17,317 bases of DNA from Nitrososphaerales archaeon TH1920. Lineage in GTDB: Archaea; Thermoproteota; Nitrososphaeria; Nitrososphaerales; Nitrososphaeraceae. Below the pieces are notes generated by a model. The model searched no databases, was not told the origin of the DNA, and was given only the letters and a program-made list of their open reading frames with translations. A program made the translations under genes and the position numbers. How positions within the stretch are numbered: the first letter of the stretch is position 1; each line of letters opens with the position of its first letter. Positions 1 to 7,418 of this stretch are shown one piece after another. The stretch covers positions 1 to 17,317 of the forward strand of contig JAATVM010000101.1 in assembly GCA_014523495.1 (NCBI GenBank), written 5' to 3'.

Positions 1-219
1 GCATATGATAACATACAACATGTTTCATTTGAAACTCTTCCTGATGATAAAGATTTTAAAGAAGCAATAATGCAGGACCCTTCTATTGGAGCGCATTTAA
101 GCAAGAATGAATTGAGAATAATATTCGATCCTAACACTCATCTGGCTGCATCAACAAGAATAATAAAGGATGTCATTAGAAAAGCCGAACAAATACGTAA
201 AAATTACAAAGTGCGTTAA
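1..219 (+). CDS. purB: Adenylosuccinate lyase, C-terminal fragment (5' end outside window)
   Basis: Only the last 72 codons are present, read in frame 1 and ending with TAA at 217-219. The fragment contains HLSKNELRIIFDP, which matches the C-terminal 'LS..EL..LLDP..YLG.A...V..V' signature of the fumarase/aspartase superfamily, and it ends in a basic helix. Adenylosuccinate lyase performs two fumarate-releasing steps of purine synthesis (SAICAR to AICAR, adenylosuccinate to AMP) in the cytosol. The catalytic parts lie outside the window, so assignment rests on the tail alone. Argininosuccinate lyase has a related tail and is the main alternative. The stop codon overlaps that of the convergent minus-strand gene, and a run of seven T follows at 224-230, which could end the transcript. 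Confidence 0.68.
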   Translation, partial: AYDNIQHVSFETLPDDKDFKEAIMQDPSIGAHLSKNELRIIFDPNTHLAASTRIIKDVIRKAEQIRKNYKVR

Positions 220-968
220 TCTATTTTTTTATAATATTTGTGGATTAGAGAACCGTACTGCAAGGCTTTTTTTCCCCTAATAATGACCTCTGGCGGTATC
301 TCAAAAGATAACGCAATCTTTCTAATGATGTGTTTCCTCAAAACATCATCATAGCTTACTATTTTATTATAAATTGGAAACTTCATTGCGATAGAAATAA
401 ATCCTTTTGAGAGGAATGGTTGTAAAATACTGATATTATACTTTTCTACTATTTGCTTTATTTCATTTATTAATTCTAATTCATTCAAGATCTTTGACTC
501 AATAGTCTTATTAATAGTATCATTACCTTGATTAAATATGTATCTGAAATTATTGTACCCACAAAAGAGCTCATCAAAACCGTTAGCTGTGAGTACAACA
601 CTCAGACCGTTATTACTTGCCAATTGAGCTATGTAACTAAAGGCGATGCAATTTTCTAAATGAGATACATTTCTACAAGCCATCTCATTTTTTACTTTTC
701 TAGAAAATGCAGAAAAATCATCTTTATCTATTTCTAAAATCTTGTGATTCATTTTGATTTTTTGTGAAATTGATTTTGAAAATCCTATATCATTGGAATC
801 AGGAAAGCCAACAGTCAATAATGTAGTATCGATATTCATGTTTTTACAAATTATTGCAAGTAACGTACTATCTATCCCGCCCGAGAAAGCGATGCCAATC
901 TTATCGATTCCTTTCAAATATTCAGCTACTGTTGCAAATAATGCATCAATTAGGTCAGAATTGTACAA
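216..968 (-). CDS. Stand-alone asparagine-synthase-type ATP pyrophosphatase domain
   Basis: The 250-residue product carries the PP-loop SGGIDSTLLA (about residues 29-38) and the downstream LTANGFDELFCGY block (about 126-138), both diagnostic of the asparagine synthase C-terminal domain, which adenylates aspartate or a similar carboxylate before amide formation. The N-terminal glutaminase domain of AsnB-type enzymes, with its catalytic Cys2, is missing, and at 250 residues the protein is about half the normal length. It would need free ammonia or a separate glutaminase, or it may act on another substrate, as related domains do in natural-product or tRNA-modification chemistry. Start: TTG at 968 is the only usable initiator near the frame's upstream limit (stop at 975-977). 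A TATA-like element at 993-1000 supports it. Divergent from the QueD-like gene. Confidence 0.8.
   Translation of the reverse strand: MYNSDLIDALFATVAEYLKGIDKIGIAFSGGIDSTLLAIICKNMNIDTTLLTVGFPDSNDIGFSKSISQKIKMNHKILEIDKDDFSAFSRKVKNEMACRNVSHLENCIAFSYIAQLASNNGLSVVLTANGFDELFCGYNNFRYIFNQGNDTINKTIESKILNELELINEIKQIVEKYNISILQPFLSKGFISIAMKFPIYNKIVSYDDVLRKHIIRKIALSFEIPPEVIIRGKKALQYGSLIHKYYKKID
224..230 (+). terminator. T-run after purB
   Basis: Seven consecutive T on the plus strand begin five bases after the purB stop. Archaeal RNA polymerase commonly stops at such runs without needing a hairpin. The run lies inside the 3' end of the opposing coding region, so purB would end by transcribing antisense into its neighbour. 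Confidence 0.4.
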
Positions 969-992
969 TACATTTTAACCAAAAATAATTTC

Positions 993-1000
993 ATTTATGT
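993..1000 (-). promoter_or_regulatory. TATA-like element for the asparagine-synthase-type gene
   Basis: On the minus strand this reads ACATAAAT, centred about 28 nt upstream of the TTG start at 968. That spacing puts transcription initiation close to the start codon, as expected for a leaderless archaeal mRNA. The box is not a strong consensus. Confidence 0.35.
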
Positions 1001-1061
1001 TTTATCATAGTTGAAGTATTTCTTCAGGATTTTGAATTTGAATTCGAAAAAAAAGTAACTT

Positions 1062-1069
1062 GTATATAT
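1062..1069 (+). promoter_or_regulatory. TATA box for the QueD-like fusion gene
   Basis: GTATATAT preceded by a purine-rich stretch (GAAAAAAAAGTAAC) that could be the BRE. The centre is about 27 nt upstream of the ATG at 1093, so the transcript is probably leaderless or nearly so. Confidence 0.55.
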
Positions 1070-1092
1070 CTGCATTCATTGAAATAAAATAA

Positions 1093-1902
1093 ATGAAGAA
1101 AATAATTCTGGATGAAGATCTCAAATATATCGATAGAAATGGAAATTTGCTTAGGAGTAAGACAGAATTATCTTTCTCAAGATTACTTTCATTCTTAGAA
1201 AAAGATTATCAATATGACTTTAAAATAAAGCTGATGAATGGAAAGGAAGTTCTTGTTGATTTCAAGGTTGATAACAAATACATTGAAATTTTAGATTCTG
1301 ATAAAGACCTGGATAAATTCAATGAAATAAAAAATATTAATCGTGATCTTGATATCATAGCTATTGGTAAATCAAAGTTTGGTGTCAAATCAAGTGATTT
1401 TGAAACAATTTCTTTTATTGACTCTGAACGGGGTCAAATAGGATCTATATTTTTAGAGGATTCATCATTAGCATTTGACTACGCCCATATTTTACCACTC
1501 GTTGAAAAATGTTCTATCTTGCATGGGCATACATCTACTGTTATGGTAGAGATTATTGGAAAAATGGTGAACAACTTAGTAATCGATTTTAGTGAGGCAA
1601 AAAGAATTATCAAAGAAACGCTATCAACTCTTGATCACAAGTTCTTTATTAATAAGAAATATGTTTACAGAGAAGATAGCATTCATTATTACGTATCATT
1701 TGACGGTCCACGCGGATTTTTCAATCTGCAGCTTCCTAAAGATACAACCTTTCTTATGCCTGGAGAAGCAACGGTTGAGAATCTTTCATCCATAATAATA
1801 AAGCTATTGTCCTCAAAGATGCCTCCAAATATAGAAGCTTTGGGTGTTTATATTTATGAAGGTGTAAACAAGGGCGCACATATTTTGGCTAACATTAAGT
1901 GA
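1093..1902 (+). CDS. QueD/6-pyruvoyl-tetrahydropterin synthase domain fused to an N-terminal nuclease-like domain
   Basis: Residues about 125-269 are a PTPS/QueD-type domain: zinc ligands H132 (FDYAH), H144 and H146 (LHGH), catalytic C140 (EKCSILHGH), the D181-H182 pair (LDHKF), E229 in EATVEN and E256 in YIYEG. These enzymes act on dihydroneopterin triphosphate; QueD makes 6-carboxytetrahydropterin for queuosine or archaeosine, PTPS-III makes 6-hydroxymethyl-dihydropterin for folate-like cofactors. Which reaction applies cannot be told from sequence alone. Ordinary family members are about 115-150 residues; here roughly 115 extra residues precede the domain, with E25 (RSKTEL), D56 (LVDF) and E65 (YIEIL), spaced as in PD-(D/E)xK nucleases but with leucine where the catalytic lysine should be. 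The extension is therefore either a degenerate nuclease fold used for binding or an unrelated domain. ATG start with a TATA box at the right distance. No other pterin or queuosine genes are nearby. Confidence 0.82.
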   Translation: MKKIILDEDLKYIDRNGNLLRSKTELSFSRLLSFLEKDYQYDFKIKLMNGKEVLVDFKVDNKYIEILDSDKDLDKFNEIKNINRDLDIIAIGKSKFGVKSSDFETISFIDSERGQIGSIFLEDSSLAFDYAHILPLVEKCSILHGHTSTVMVEIIGKMVNNLVIDFSEAKRIIKETLSTLDHKFFINKKYVYREDSIHYYVSFDGPRGFFNLQLPKDTTFLMPGEATVENLSSIIIKLLSSKMPPNIEALGVYIYEGVNKGAHILANIK

Positions 1903-2002
1903 ATTTAGAAAATTTTGCTAATCGTAGTAATATCAATGTCGGTTCATTACTATTAATGAAAATATTTGGTGCTTTGGTCTAATGGTTCCTTGAAGCATGA
2001 AC

Positions 2003-2009
2003 TTAAATA
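2003..2009 (+). promoter_or_regulatory. TATA box for valS
   Basis: TTAAATA lies about 37 nt before the ATG at 2043, so initiation should fall near 2030-2034 and leave a leader of roughly ten bases. A perfect 10-bp palindrome sits between this box and the predicted start point. Confidence 0.5.
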
Positions 2010-2014
2010 GAAGC

Positions 2015-2024
2015 CCACTAGTGG
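2015..2024. promoter_or_regulatory. Perfect palindrome CCACTAGTGG in the valS promoter
   Basis: The ten bases are self-complementary and start five bases after the TATA box. A dimeric regulator bound here would block polymerase. It is unusually GC-rich for its surroundings. It could also be chance; no second copy was seen in the window. Confidence 0.35.
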
Positions 2025-2042
2025 ATTAGTTCAAACCTGAAC

Positions 2043-4388
2043 ATGCAACAAAAAATTGGTGAAAAAATATGGAATTCAAATATTGAAAATATTATTTTGA
2101 AAAAATGGAATGAGGAAAGAATTTATGATTTTAAGGTTTCTAGCAAGAATAACTATGTAATTGATACACCTCCTCCATATCCATCAGGAAGGCCTTGGCA
2201 TATAGGAGCAGCAGCACATTACGCGCAAATTGATATGATAGCACGCACAGCAAGAATGTTTGGAAATAATGTTTATTTTCCAATAGGTATAGACAGAAAT
2301 GGACTTCCAGTAGAGATTTACACTGAAAAAAAACACAAGATCAAGATGAGGCAGACAGACAGAGAGGAATTCCTTAATCTTTGCAAGATGTCTCTTGACG
2401 ACCTGGAAAAAGAAATGATTCAAATCATGAAAAGTATTGGTCTTAGCGCAAATTTTCAAGAGTATTATAGGACTGATTCTACTGAGTATCGCTCGTTAAC
2501 TCAAAGTACATTTATTAATCTATGGAGAAGAGGATTAGTCTATTCTGCTAATAGACCAAATAATTATTGTCCAAGCTGTGGAACTACAATAGCAGATGCA
2601 GAAATAACTTATGAAGAGAGGAAGACAAATCTAGTATACTTGAAGTTTAGATTAAAAAATGCAAATGAAGATCTGATTGTAGCTACAACAAGGCCTGAAC
2701 TAATTTTTGCCTGCCAATGTGTTATAGTAAATCCAAACGATACCAGATATGGGAAGCTACACAATAAGGAGGTTATCCTACCTTTGTTTAGCAGAGAAGT
2801 AAAGATATTGCCACACCATTCAACAAAATCAGATTTTGGTTCGGGTGCTGTTATGGTTTGTAGCTATGGTGATCTTAATGATGTACAAGTATTTAGAGAA
2901 TTGGGATTAAAAGAAATTGTCGCCATAGACCAATATGGTAGGATAAGTGAAAATGGAGGTAATTATTCTAAGTTAACTATAGATGCTGCAAGAAAAAAAA
3001 TTATTGACGATTTGAAAAATAATAATTACATTATAAAGGAAGAACTGATCTTGCATAGGATTCCAATGTGCGAAAGAAGTAAGTCTCCGGTAGAAATAAT
3101 TCCAATGCAAGATTATTATATAAAACAACTCGAGTTTCTTCCCAAACTTAGAGAATTTTCATCTTCCCTCAAATTTTATCCAGATTCTCACAGACAGATA
3201 TTGGTGAATTGGTTAGATTCTGTTGCAATAGATTGGCCTATATCCAGAAGGAGATTTTACGGTACTGAAATTCCGATATGGTATTGTGACAATTGTAAAG
3301 AGGCGATTTTACCTGAACCTGGAAAATATTATAAGCCGTGGAAAGATAAACCCCCTTTTGATAAATGCTCTAAATGTGGATACGACAAATTTACTGGCGA
3401 TGAAAGAACCTTTGATACATGGATGGATTCCAGTATATCACCTCTATTTGTAACTAAATATAGTAAAGATAATGGATTTTTTTCAAAAACTTTCCCAACG
3501 CAAATAAGACCACAGGCAAAAGATATTGTGAGAACATGGTTATATTACACTATGTTACGATGCTATCAGTTAACAGAAAAACTTGCGTGGTCTGATGTCT
3601 GGATTATGGGATATGGTGTTGATGAATATGGAGAAAAGATGAGTAAGAGTAAGGGAAATGTAATTGATCCTTTTCCAATAATAAATAAGCATGGAGCAGA
3701 TACTTTTAGATTCTGGTCAGCAATCGAAGCAAATCATGGTCAGGACTTTAGATGCTCAGAACAAAAAATAGTAGAAGCCCAAAAATTTTTAACGAAGTTA
3801 TGGAATATCGGAAGATTTGTATCTTCTTTTGAATTCATTTCATCATACGAATCTGATTTGTTATCTTCAGATAAATGGATTTTAGGGGAACTATCAAATT
3901 TAGTTGTTGAATGCATCAAAGGTTATAAAGAATATAATTTCTTTATTCCTGCTTCACAAATAAGAGAATTCACCTGGAATATTTTCGCTTCCCACTATCT
4001 TGAATTAGTAAAATCTCGCGCATATAATGACAAAGTTCCAAATAATAGATATTCCGCATTGTACGCTCTCCATAAATGTTTTTCAGTAATATTGTTACTA
4101 CTAGCCCCAATATGCCCTTTTATCACAGATAAATTATGGACCACAATTTATTCTAATGAAAGCGTTCATTTACAAAAATTTCCTATCCAAAGTAATGATT
4201 ATGGAGATATGTGTAAATTTACTAAAGCTATAATTGATTTCAATTCATTAATATGGACAAAAAAAAGGGAAACAACAAATGAAATTGGTAAACGATATTC
4301 ACTAAGAGATCCTATAAAAGCTGACATTCCAGCGGAATTATATCAATTTAAGGACGATCTCAAAGAAATGCATAATATTCAAGTTTAA
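2043..4388 (+). CDS. valS: Valyl-tRNA synthetase
   Basis: Class I aminoacyl-tRNA synthetase that charges tRNA-Val in the cytosol. The HIGH-type motif is HIGA at residues 53-56, inside the archaeal-style PPPYPSGRPWHIG; KMSKS lies at about 532-536. Two CxxC pairs mark zinc-binding knuckles: one at 176-179 with a single visible pair, and another at 415-418 plus 442-445. DWPISRRRFYGTEIPIWYC is typical of archaeal ValRS rather than IleRS or LeuRS. The editing (CP1) domain, with VATTRPE, lies between about 215 and 330. The 781-residue protein ends soon after the anticodon-binding domain and lacks the long C-terminal coiled coil of bacterial ValRS, which is normal for archaea. ATG start ten or so bases after the predicted initiation site; no Shine-Dalgarno. 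Probably cotranscribed with the dehydrogenase that follows at once. Confidence 0.95.
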   Translation: MQQKIGEKIWNSNIENIILKKWNEERIYDFKVSSKNNYVIDTPPPYPSGRPWHIGAAAHYAQIDMIARTARMFGNNVYFPIGIDRNGLPVEIYTEKKHKIKMRQTDREEFLNLCKMSLDDLEKEMIQIMKSIGLSANFQEYYRTDSTEYRSLTQSTFINLWRRGLVYSANRPNNYCPSCGTTIADAEITYEERKTNLVYLKFRLKNANEDLIVATTRPELIFACQCVIVNPNDTRYGKLHNKEVILPLFSREVKILPHHSTKSDFGSGAVMVCSYGDLNDVQVFRELGLKEIVAIDQYGRISENGGNYSKLTIDAARKKIIDDLKNNNYIIKEELILHRIPMCERSKSPVEIIPMQDYYIKQLEFLPKLREFSSSLKFYPDSHRQILVNWLDSVAIDWPISRRRFYGTEIPIWYCDNCKEAILPEPGKYYKPWKDKPPFDKCSKCGYDKFTGDERTFDTWMDSSISPLFVTKYSKDNGFFSKTFPTQIRPQAKDIVRTWLYYTMLRCYQLTEKLAWSDVWIMGYGVDEYGEKMSKSKGNVIDPFPIINKHGADTFRFWSAIEANHGQDFRCSEQKIVEAQKFLTKLWNIGRFVSSFEFISSYESDLLSSDKWILGELSNLVVECIKGYKEYNFFIPASQIREFTWNIFASHYLELVKSRAYNDKVPNNRYSALYALHKCFSVILLLLAPICPFITDKLWTTIYSNESVHLQKFPIQSNDYGDMCKFTKAIIDFNSLIWTKKRETTNEIGKRYSLRDPIKADIPAELYQFKDDLKEMHNIQV

Positions 4389-4396
4389 TTTCATAA

Positions 4397-5437
4397 ATGA
4401 GTTGTAATTTCATGAAAGCTGTTCCCATTTATAGTCATGGTAATGTGGATGTATTAAAATATGTAGAAAACTTTCCAATTCCAGTACCAAAGTCGACAGA
4501 GACTCTAATTAGGGTACAATACTGCGGAATTAATCATCTTGATATTTGGACTAGAAAGGGAATTCCTGGTATCTCTATTAACTTACCTCACATTTGTGGA
4601 AGCGATATTGTTGGTATTCTGGAGAAAGATTATTCTACATTTCCCAGAGGATCAAAGGTTCTAATTTATCCTGGAATTAGCTGTAATCATTGTGATTTTT
4701 GTAAAAATGGAAATGAAACATTATGTAAAGATTTTTCAATAATTGGCGGTTTAAGCAATTACAATGGTGGTTATGCTGAATTTGTCGCTGTTCCTAAAAC
4801 AAATATCATACCTATACCTCGTGAAATAAGCGATGAGCAAGCAGCTGTACTTTCAATCTCATATTTAACTGCCTGGAATATTATTAAGAAATTACAATTA
4901 AAGAAAGACGATACCGTATTAGTATACGGAGCTTCCGGTGGTCTGGGAATGGCCATGATCCAGATTGCAAAAGCACTTGGAATAAAAACTATAAGCACTA
5001 TATCTGATGATTCTAAATTGAACTTTGCATATAGTCTTGGTTCTGATTATGTAATAAATCGGAATAAGAAAGAAATAGTATTAGAGGTAGAAAACATAAC
5101 TCATGGTCTAGGAGTTGATGCAGTTGTGGATAATGCTGGTCAGAAGACGATAACCACGAGCATAAACTCTGTTCGAAGAGGAGGTAAAATTGTAATGTGC
5201 GGTACAACCACAGGAAATGTTGCAAGTTTTCAGATAAGATCTTTATATTCAAAGCAGATTCAAATATATGGTGTTTTAATTGGATCAAAATTACAGTTGT
5301 TAGAATTAATTGAATTTATTGGTAAAAAAAAGATTTTGTCAAAAATTGATTCCATCTTCTCACTATCTGAAGTACAAGATGCCCATAATAGGTTAGAAAG
5401 AGGAGAACAATTGGGTAAAATTTTGATCAAAATATAA
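4397..5437 (+). CDS. Zinc-dependent medium-chain alcohol dehydrogenase/quinone-oxidoreductase family protein
   Basis: Medium-chain dehydrogenase/reductase that would oxidise an alcohol or reduce an enone or aldehyde with NAD(P)H. The GroES-like N-terminal half contains C43 and H65 (PHICGSD) as likely catalytic-zinc ligands and a complete structural-zinc lobe C96-C99-C102-C110. The Rossmann half starts with VYGASGGLGMA (about 177-187). The length of 346 residues is usual. The first ATG (4397) is eight bases after the valS stop; the second, at 4412, gives MKAVPIY, which matches the usual start of the family and is the better choice. No promoter is visible in the gap, so the gene should ride on the valS transcript. 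The substrate cannot be predicted, and the pairing with valS has no clear metabolic meaning. Confidence 0.9.
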   Translation: MSCNFMKAVPIYSHGNVDVLKYVENFPIPVPKSTETLIRVQYCGINHLDIWTRKGIPGISINLPHICGSDIVGILEKDYSTFPRGSKVLIYPGISCNHCDFCKNGNETLCKDFSIIGGLSNYNGGYAEFVAVPKTNIIPIPREISDEQAAVLSISYLTAWNIIKKLQLKKDDTVLVYGASGGLGMAMIQIAKALGIKTISTISDDSKLNFAYSLGSDYVINRNKKEIVLEVENITHGLGVDAVVDNAGQKTITTSINSVRRGGKIVMCGTTTGNVASFQIRSLYSKQIQIYGVLIGSKLQLLELIEFIGKKKILSKIDSIFSLSEVQDAHNRLERGEQLGKILIKI

Positions 5438-5569
5438 TAAATTTATCCTTGGTCACTAAATTAGATTATTTTACTAATCCTTTATATCGTGTCTTTTGTT
5501 ATATAATTATTATTTTGCCTTGCAAAATTAATATACAATAGGACCTCCTTAACATTTTGACATTATAAT
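5438..5569. other. AT-rich gap between convergent genes
   Basis: The space between the dehydrogenase and the TRIC-family gene, which converge here, contains short T-runs on both strands such as TTATTATTTTG near 5507-5517. These are adequate archaeal stop signals. No open frame, hairpin or RNA gene was recognised. Confidence 0.35.
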
Positions 5570-6202
5570 TTATGTCTCTACTTTAGGTAAATTTAATTGT
5601 AACTTAATAGATATTAATCTAATACATGTTGTAACGAAAATTACGGCAATTGCTATAAATTCAAATTGTACTTTTACGTTTACCAATATAAGGAATAAAA
5701 TGACACCTATGAAACTTGCTAATGCATAAACTTCCTTGGTAAAAACAATTGGTGGTTCTCTTACAAGTACATCTCTCAAGATTCCACCGCCAAAAGCTGT
5801 CAACAAACTTGAAATTATGATTAATACGATATTTGTACTAAAAAGAGAGTAGGCAATTGAAGCTCCTGTAAAAGTAAAAACTCCAAGACCTATAGCGTCA
5901 AAAATATTGAACATATTTTCATATTTTTTTATTCTATGATACAGAAAGAAAATAATAGTTGAAGTAATTGTGGTCAGAGCTACGTGAATAGTATCTGAAA
6001 AATTATATGGCGGAAAAATTCCCAAGATTGTATCTCTCATTACTCCCCCAAGAAGGCCTGTTGTAGTTCCAAGAATTATTACGCCCACAATATCATACTT
6101 GTGTTCTATTGCTCTGAGTGCACCTGTTACTGCAAAAGCCATAGTTCCAAATAGATCTAATACGAAAATTATTATTGAAAAACTGGTGTCTAAATTAAAC
6201 AC
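5570..6202 (-). CDS. TRIC-family (UPF0126) membrane channel or transporter
   Basis: A 210-residue, strongly hydrophobic protein with about seven membrane segments and the internal duplication typical of the family: repeat 1 at about 16-64 (DLFGTMAFAVTGAL, GGVMRD) and repeat 2 at about 102-151 (DAIGLGVFTFTGAS, GGGILRD). The GG.xRD motif in each repeat bends a pore helix and is the family hallmark. Animal, bacterial and archaeal TRIC proteins are trimeric potassium channels; bacterial YadS/YicG-type relatives have also been linked to amino-acid transport, so the substrate remains open. Start: GTG at 6202, about 30 nt after a minus-strand TATA-like AT stretch near 6228-6236. The preceding Roadblock-like gene ends 60 nt upstream on the same strand, so read-through is possible. 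Confidence 0.88.
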   Translation of the reverse strand: MFNLDTSFSIIIFVLDLFGTMAFAVTGALRAIEHKYDIVGVIILGTTTGLLGGVMRDTILGIFPPYNFSDTIHVALTTITSTIIFFLYHRIKKYENMFNIFDAIGLGVFTFTGASIAYSLFSTNIVLIIISSLLTAFGGGILRDVLVREPPIVFTKEVYALASFIGVILFLILVNVKVQFEFIAIAVIFVTTCIRLISIKLQLNLPKVET

Positions 6203-6262
6203 CTAATATCTGCTGATCAATAGGTTCAAAAAATAAACATTTTGTATTGCTACCAAATTAGA

Positions 6263-6631
6263 TCATTGTTTTTTTCCATTTAACATTTCCAATATGTCTT
6301 CTGCAATGTCGATTGAAGTATGGGAATTAATATTTGGTTCCATTGTTACAAGCAATATATATTTATCAATGTATAATGTAAGAATTGATATCTTCTCTCT
6401 TTCAACGTAAGTAAACCTTGATGTGCCCATAGTACTGTCAAATCTTTCTCTCATAGATTTTCGTAATGCTGTATGCGTAAGATAGAGTTCCTCATTGTTT
6501 TCGTCCATTATAGAATTTATGCCTCCTCTCATTCCTCCAGCAATGGGTAATCCTGTATCATCAATAACCGCTACATAGCGAATGTCGTTGTTCAGATTGA
6601 ATATTGATTCACATAGCTTTGAATAATCCAT
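6263..6631 (-). CDS. Roadblock/LC7-like small protein, paralogue 1
   Basis: A 122-residue soluble protein with alternating strands and helices: helix at 2-13, strand IRYVAVID, strand after a DDTG turn, long central helix around LTHTALRKSMRERF, then strands FTYVERE, ISILTLYID and YILLVTMEP and a C-terminal helix. The order resembles the Roadblock/LC7 or profilin-like fold. It aligns along its whole length with the protein at 7419-7814. I believe it belongs to a thaumarchaeal family catalogued as DUF6659, from memory. Roadblock proteins usually serve as partners or regulators of small GTPases, but no GTPase is present here. Function unknown. ATG start, with a TATA box 26 nt upstream on the minus strand. 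Confidence 0.72.
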   Translation of the reverse strand: MDYSKLCESIFNLNNDIRYVAVIDDTGLPIAGGMRGGINSIMDENNEELYLTHTALRKSMRERFDSTMGTSRFTYVEREKISILTLYIDKYILLVTMEPNINSHTSIDIAEDILEMLNGKKQ

Positions 6632-6652
6632 AGATTGAGAAAATAAGGACTA

Positions 6653-6660
6653 TTTATTAT
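6653..6660 (-). promoter_or_regulatory. TATA box for Roadblock-like paralogue 1
   Basis: Minus strand reads ATAATAAA within an A/T stretch, centred 26 nt from the ATG at 6631. The spacing predicts a leaderless mRNA. Confidence 0.5.
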
Positions 6661-6756
6661 ATTTTTGACTGTCAAATACTTTCAGCATACCTAAGAATGC
6701 TTTTTTAAAAGGTAATCTGAGACCAACATTGACTTTAGAGATGTAATGGGTTTATT

Positions 6757-7305
6757 TCATGAATAATTACCATTGTTTATTTTACATATTTTGTTGATAA
6801 ATTCAAAAATAAGAGTGCTAATGTCTTCATTTTTTTTCATGTAATAGTAGAGCTCTTCAATTGCAGCATGATGATCGACTCCTATATTTTGCGCTAATTG
6901 AACCGAGATCAATGATAACAATAATTTACGTAAGGCTATCTCTGCTCCGTAGTTTTTTATTTCAGTCGATAATTCTGAAATGGTATTTTTGATATTTGCA
7001 TCAATATATCTGTCCTTTGCTTCCCTACTTTTGATTGAAAACCGAACTCCCATGAGTCTGTCCTTCATATGTATTTTTTCTACCATTTCAATAAATCTTT
7101 CATTTAATTGCGGATCTTGGTATAATACTTCAGATAAGAGGTCTGTTGCATCAGATTCATTTAGAGATAGAGTTTCAATGAGTTTAAACAATATATGACA
7201 TGATGCACATCCACCATTTTTTATCAAGGAAGAATTCAAGGTAACTTTGGTGATTTCTAAATTAATTACCCGCCTAGCACTATCAAGCTGATCTTTGATA
7301 GACAT
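6757..7305 (-). CDS. Unrecognised helical protein with a CASCH motif
   Basis: I do not recognise this 182-residue protein. It is predicted to be almost entirely helical, charged and cytosolic, without signal peptide or membrane segment. Near the N-terminus GGCASCH (residues 31-37) provides C33, C36 and H37, and a second histidine pair occurs at H145-H146; together they could bind a metal, though CxxCH without an export signal should not be read as a cytochrome c site. It lies between two Roadblock-like paralogues, all on the minus strand and each with its own promoter, which suggests but does not prove a shared role. ATG start at 7305; a TATA element at 7335-7342 leaves a leader of several bases. 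Confidence 0.75.
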   Translation of the reverse strand: MSIKDQLDSARRVINLEITKVTLNSSLIKNGGCASCHILFKLIETLSLNESDATDLLSEVLYQDPQLNERFIEMVEKIHMKDRLMGVRFSIKSREAKDRYIDANIKNTISELSTEIKNYGAEIALRKLLLSLISVQLAQNIGVDHHAAIEELYYYMKKNEDISTLIFEFINKICKINNGNYS

Positions 7306-7334
7306 AAAAAGAATTAGATGGATATTCCTTAAAA

Positions 7335-7342
7335 CTTTATAA
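7335..7342 (-). promoter_or_regulatory. TATA box for the CASCH-motif protein
   Basis: Minus strand reads TTATAAAG, centred about 33 nt upstream of the ATG at 7305, giving a predicted leader of under ten bases. Confidence 0.45.
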
Positions 7343-7418
7343 TTTATTAAAATTAGTTTTTGAATAGTCTAAAGTATGGTTAATTTACATTTACAAGTTA
7401 TCCTACATGCAAAATGCA

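Noticed and set aside
754..978. Plus-strand frame of 74 codons
   Set aside because: Opposite strand of the asparagine-synthase-type gene, which has clear motifs.
1967..2049. Complete tRNA gene before valS
   Set aside because: A- and B-box-like strings exist but neither acceptor stem nor D stem can be formed, and the 3' side would run into the valS start codon.
6757..7305. CASCH as a cytochrome c haem-attachment site
   Set aside because: No signal peptide or membrane segment and the protein is a charged helical cytosolic type; covalent haem attachment happens outside the cytoplasm.
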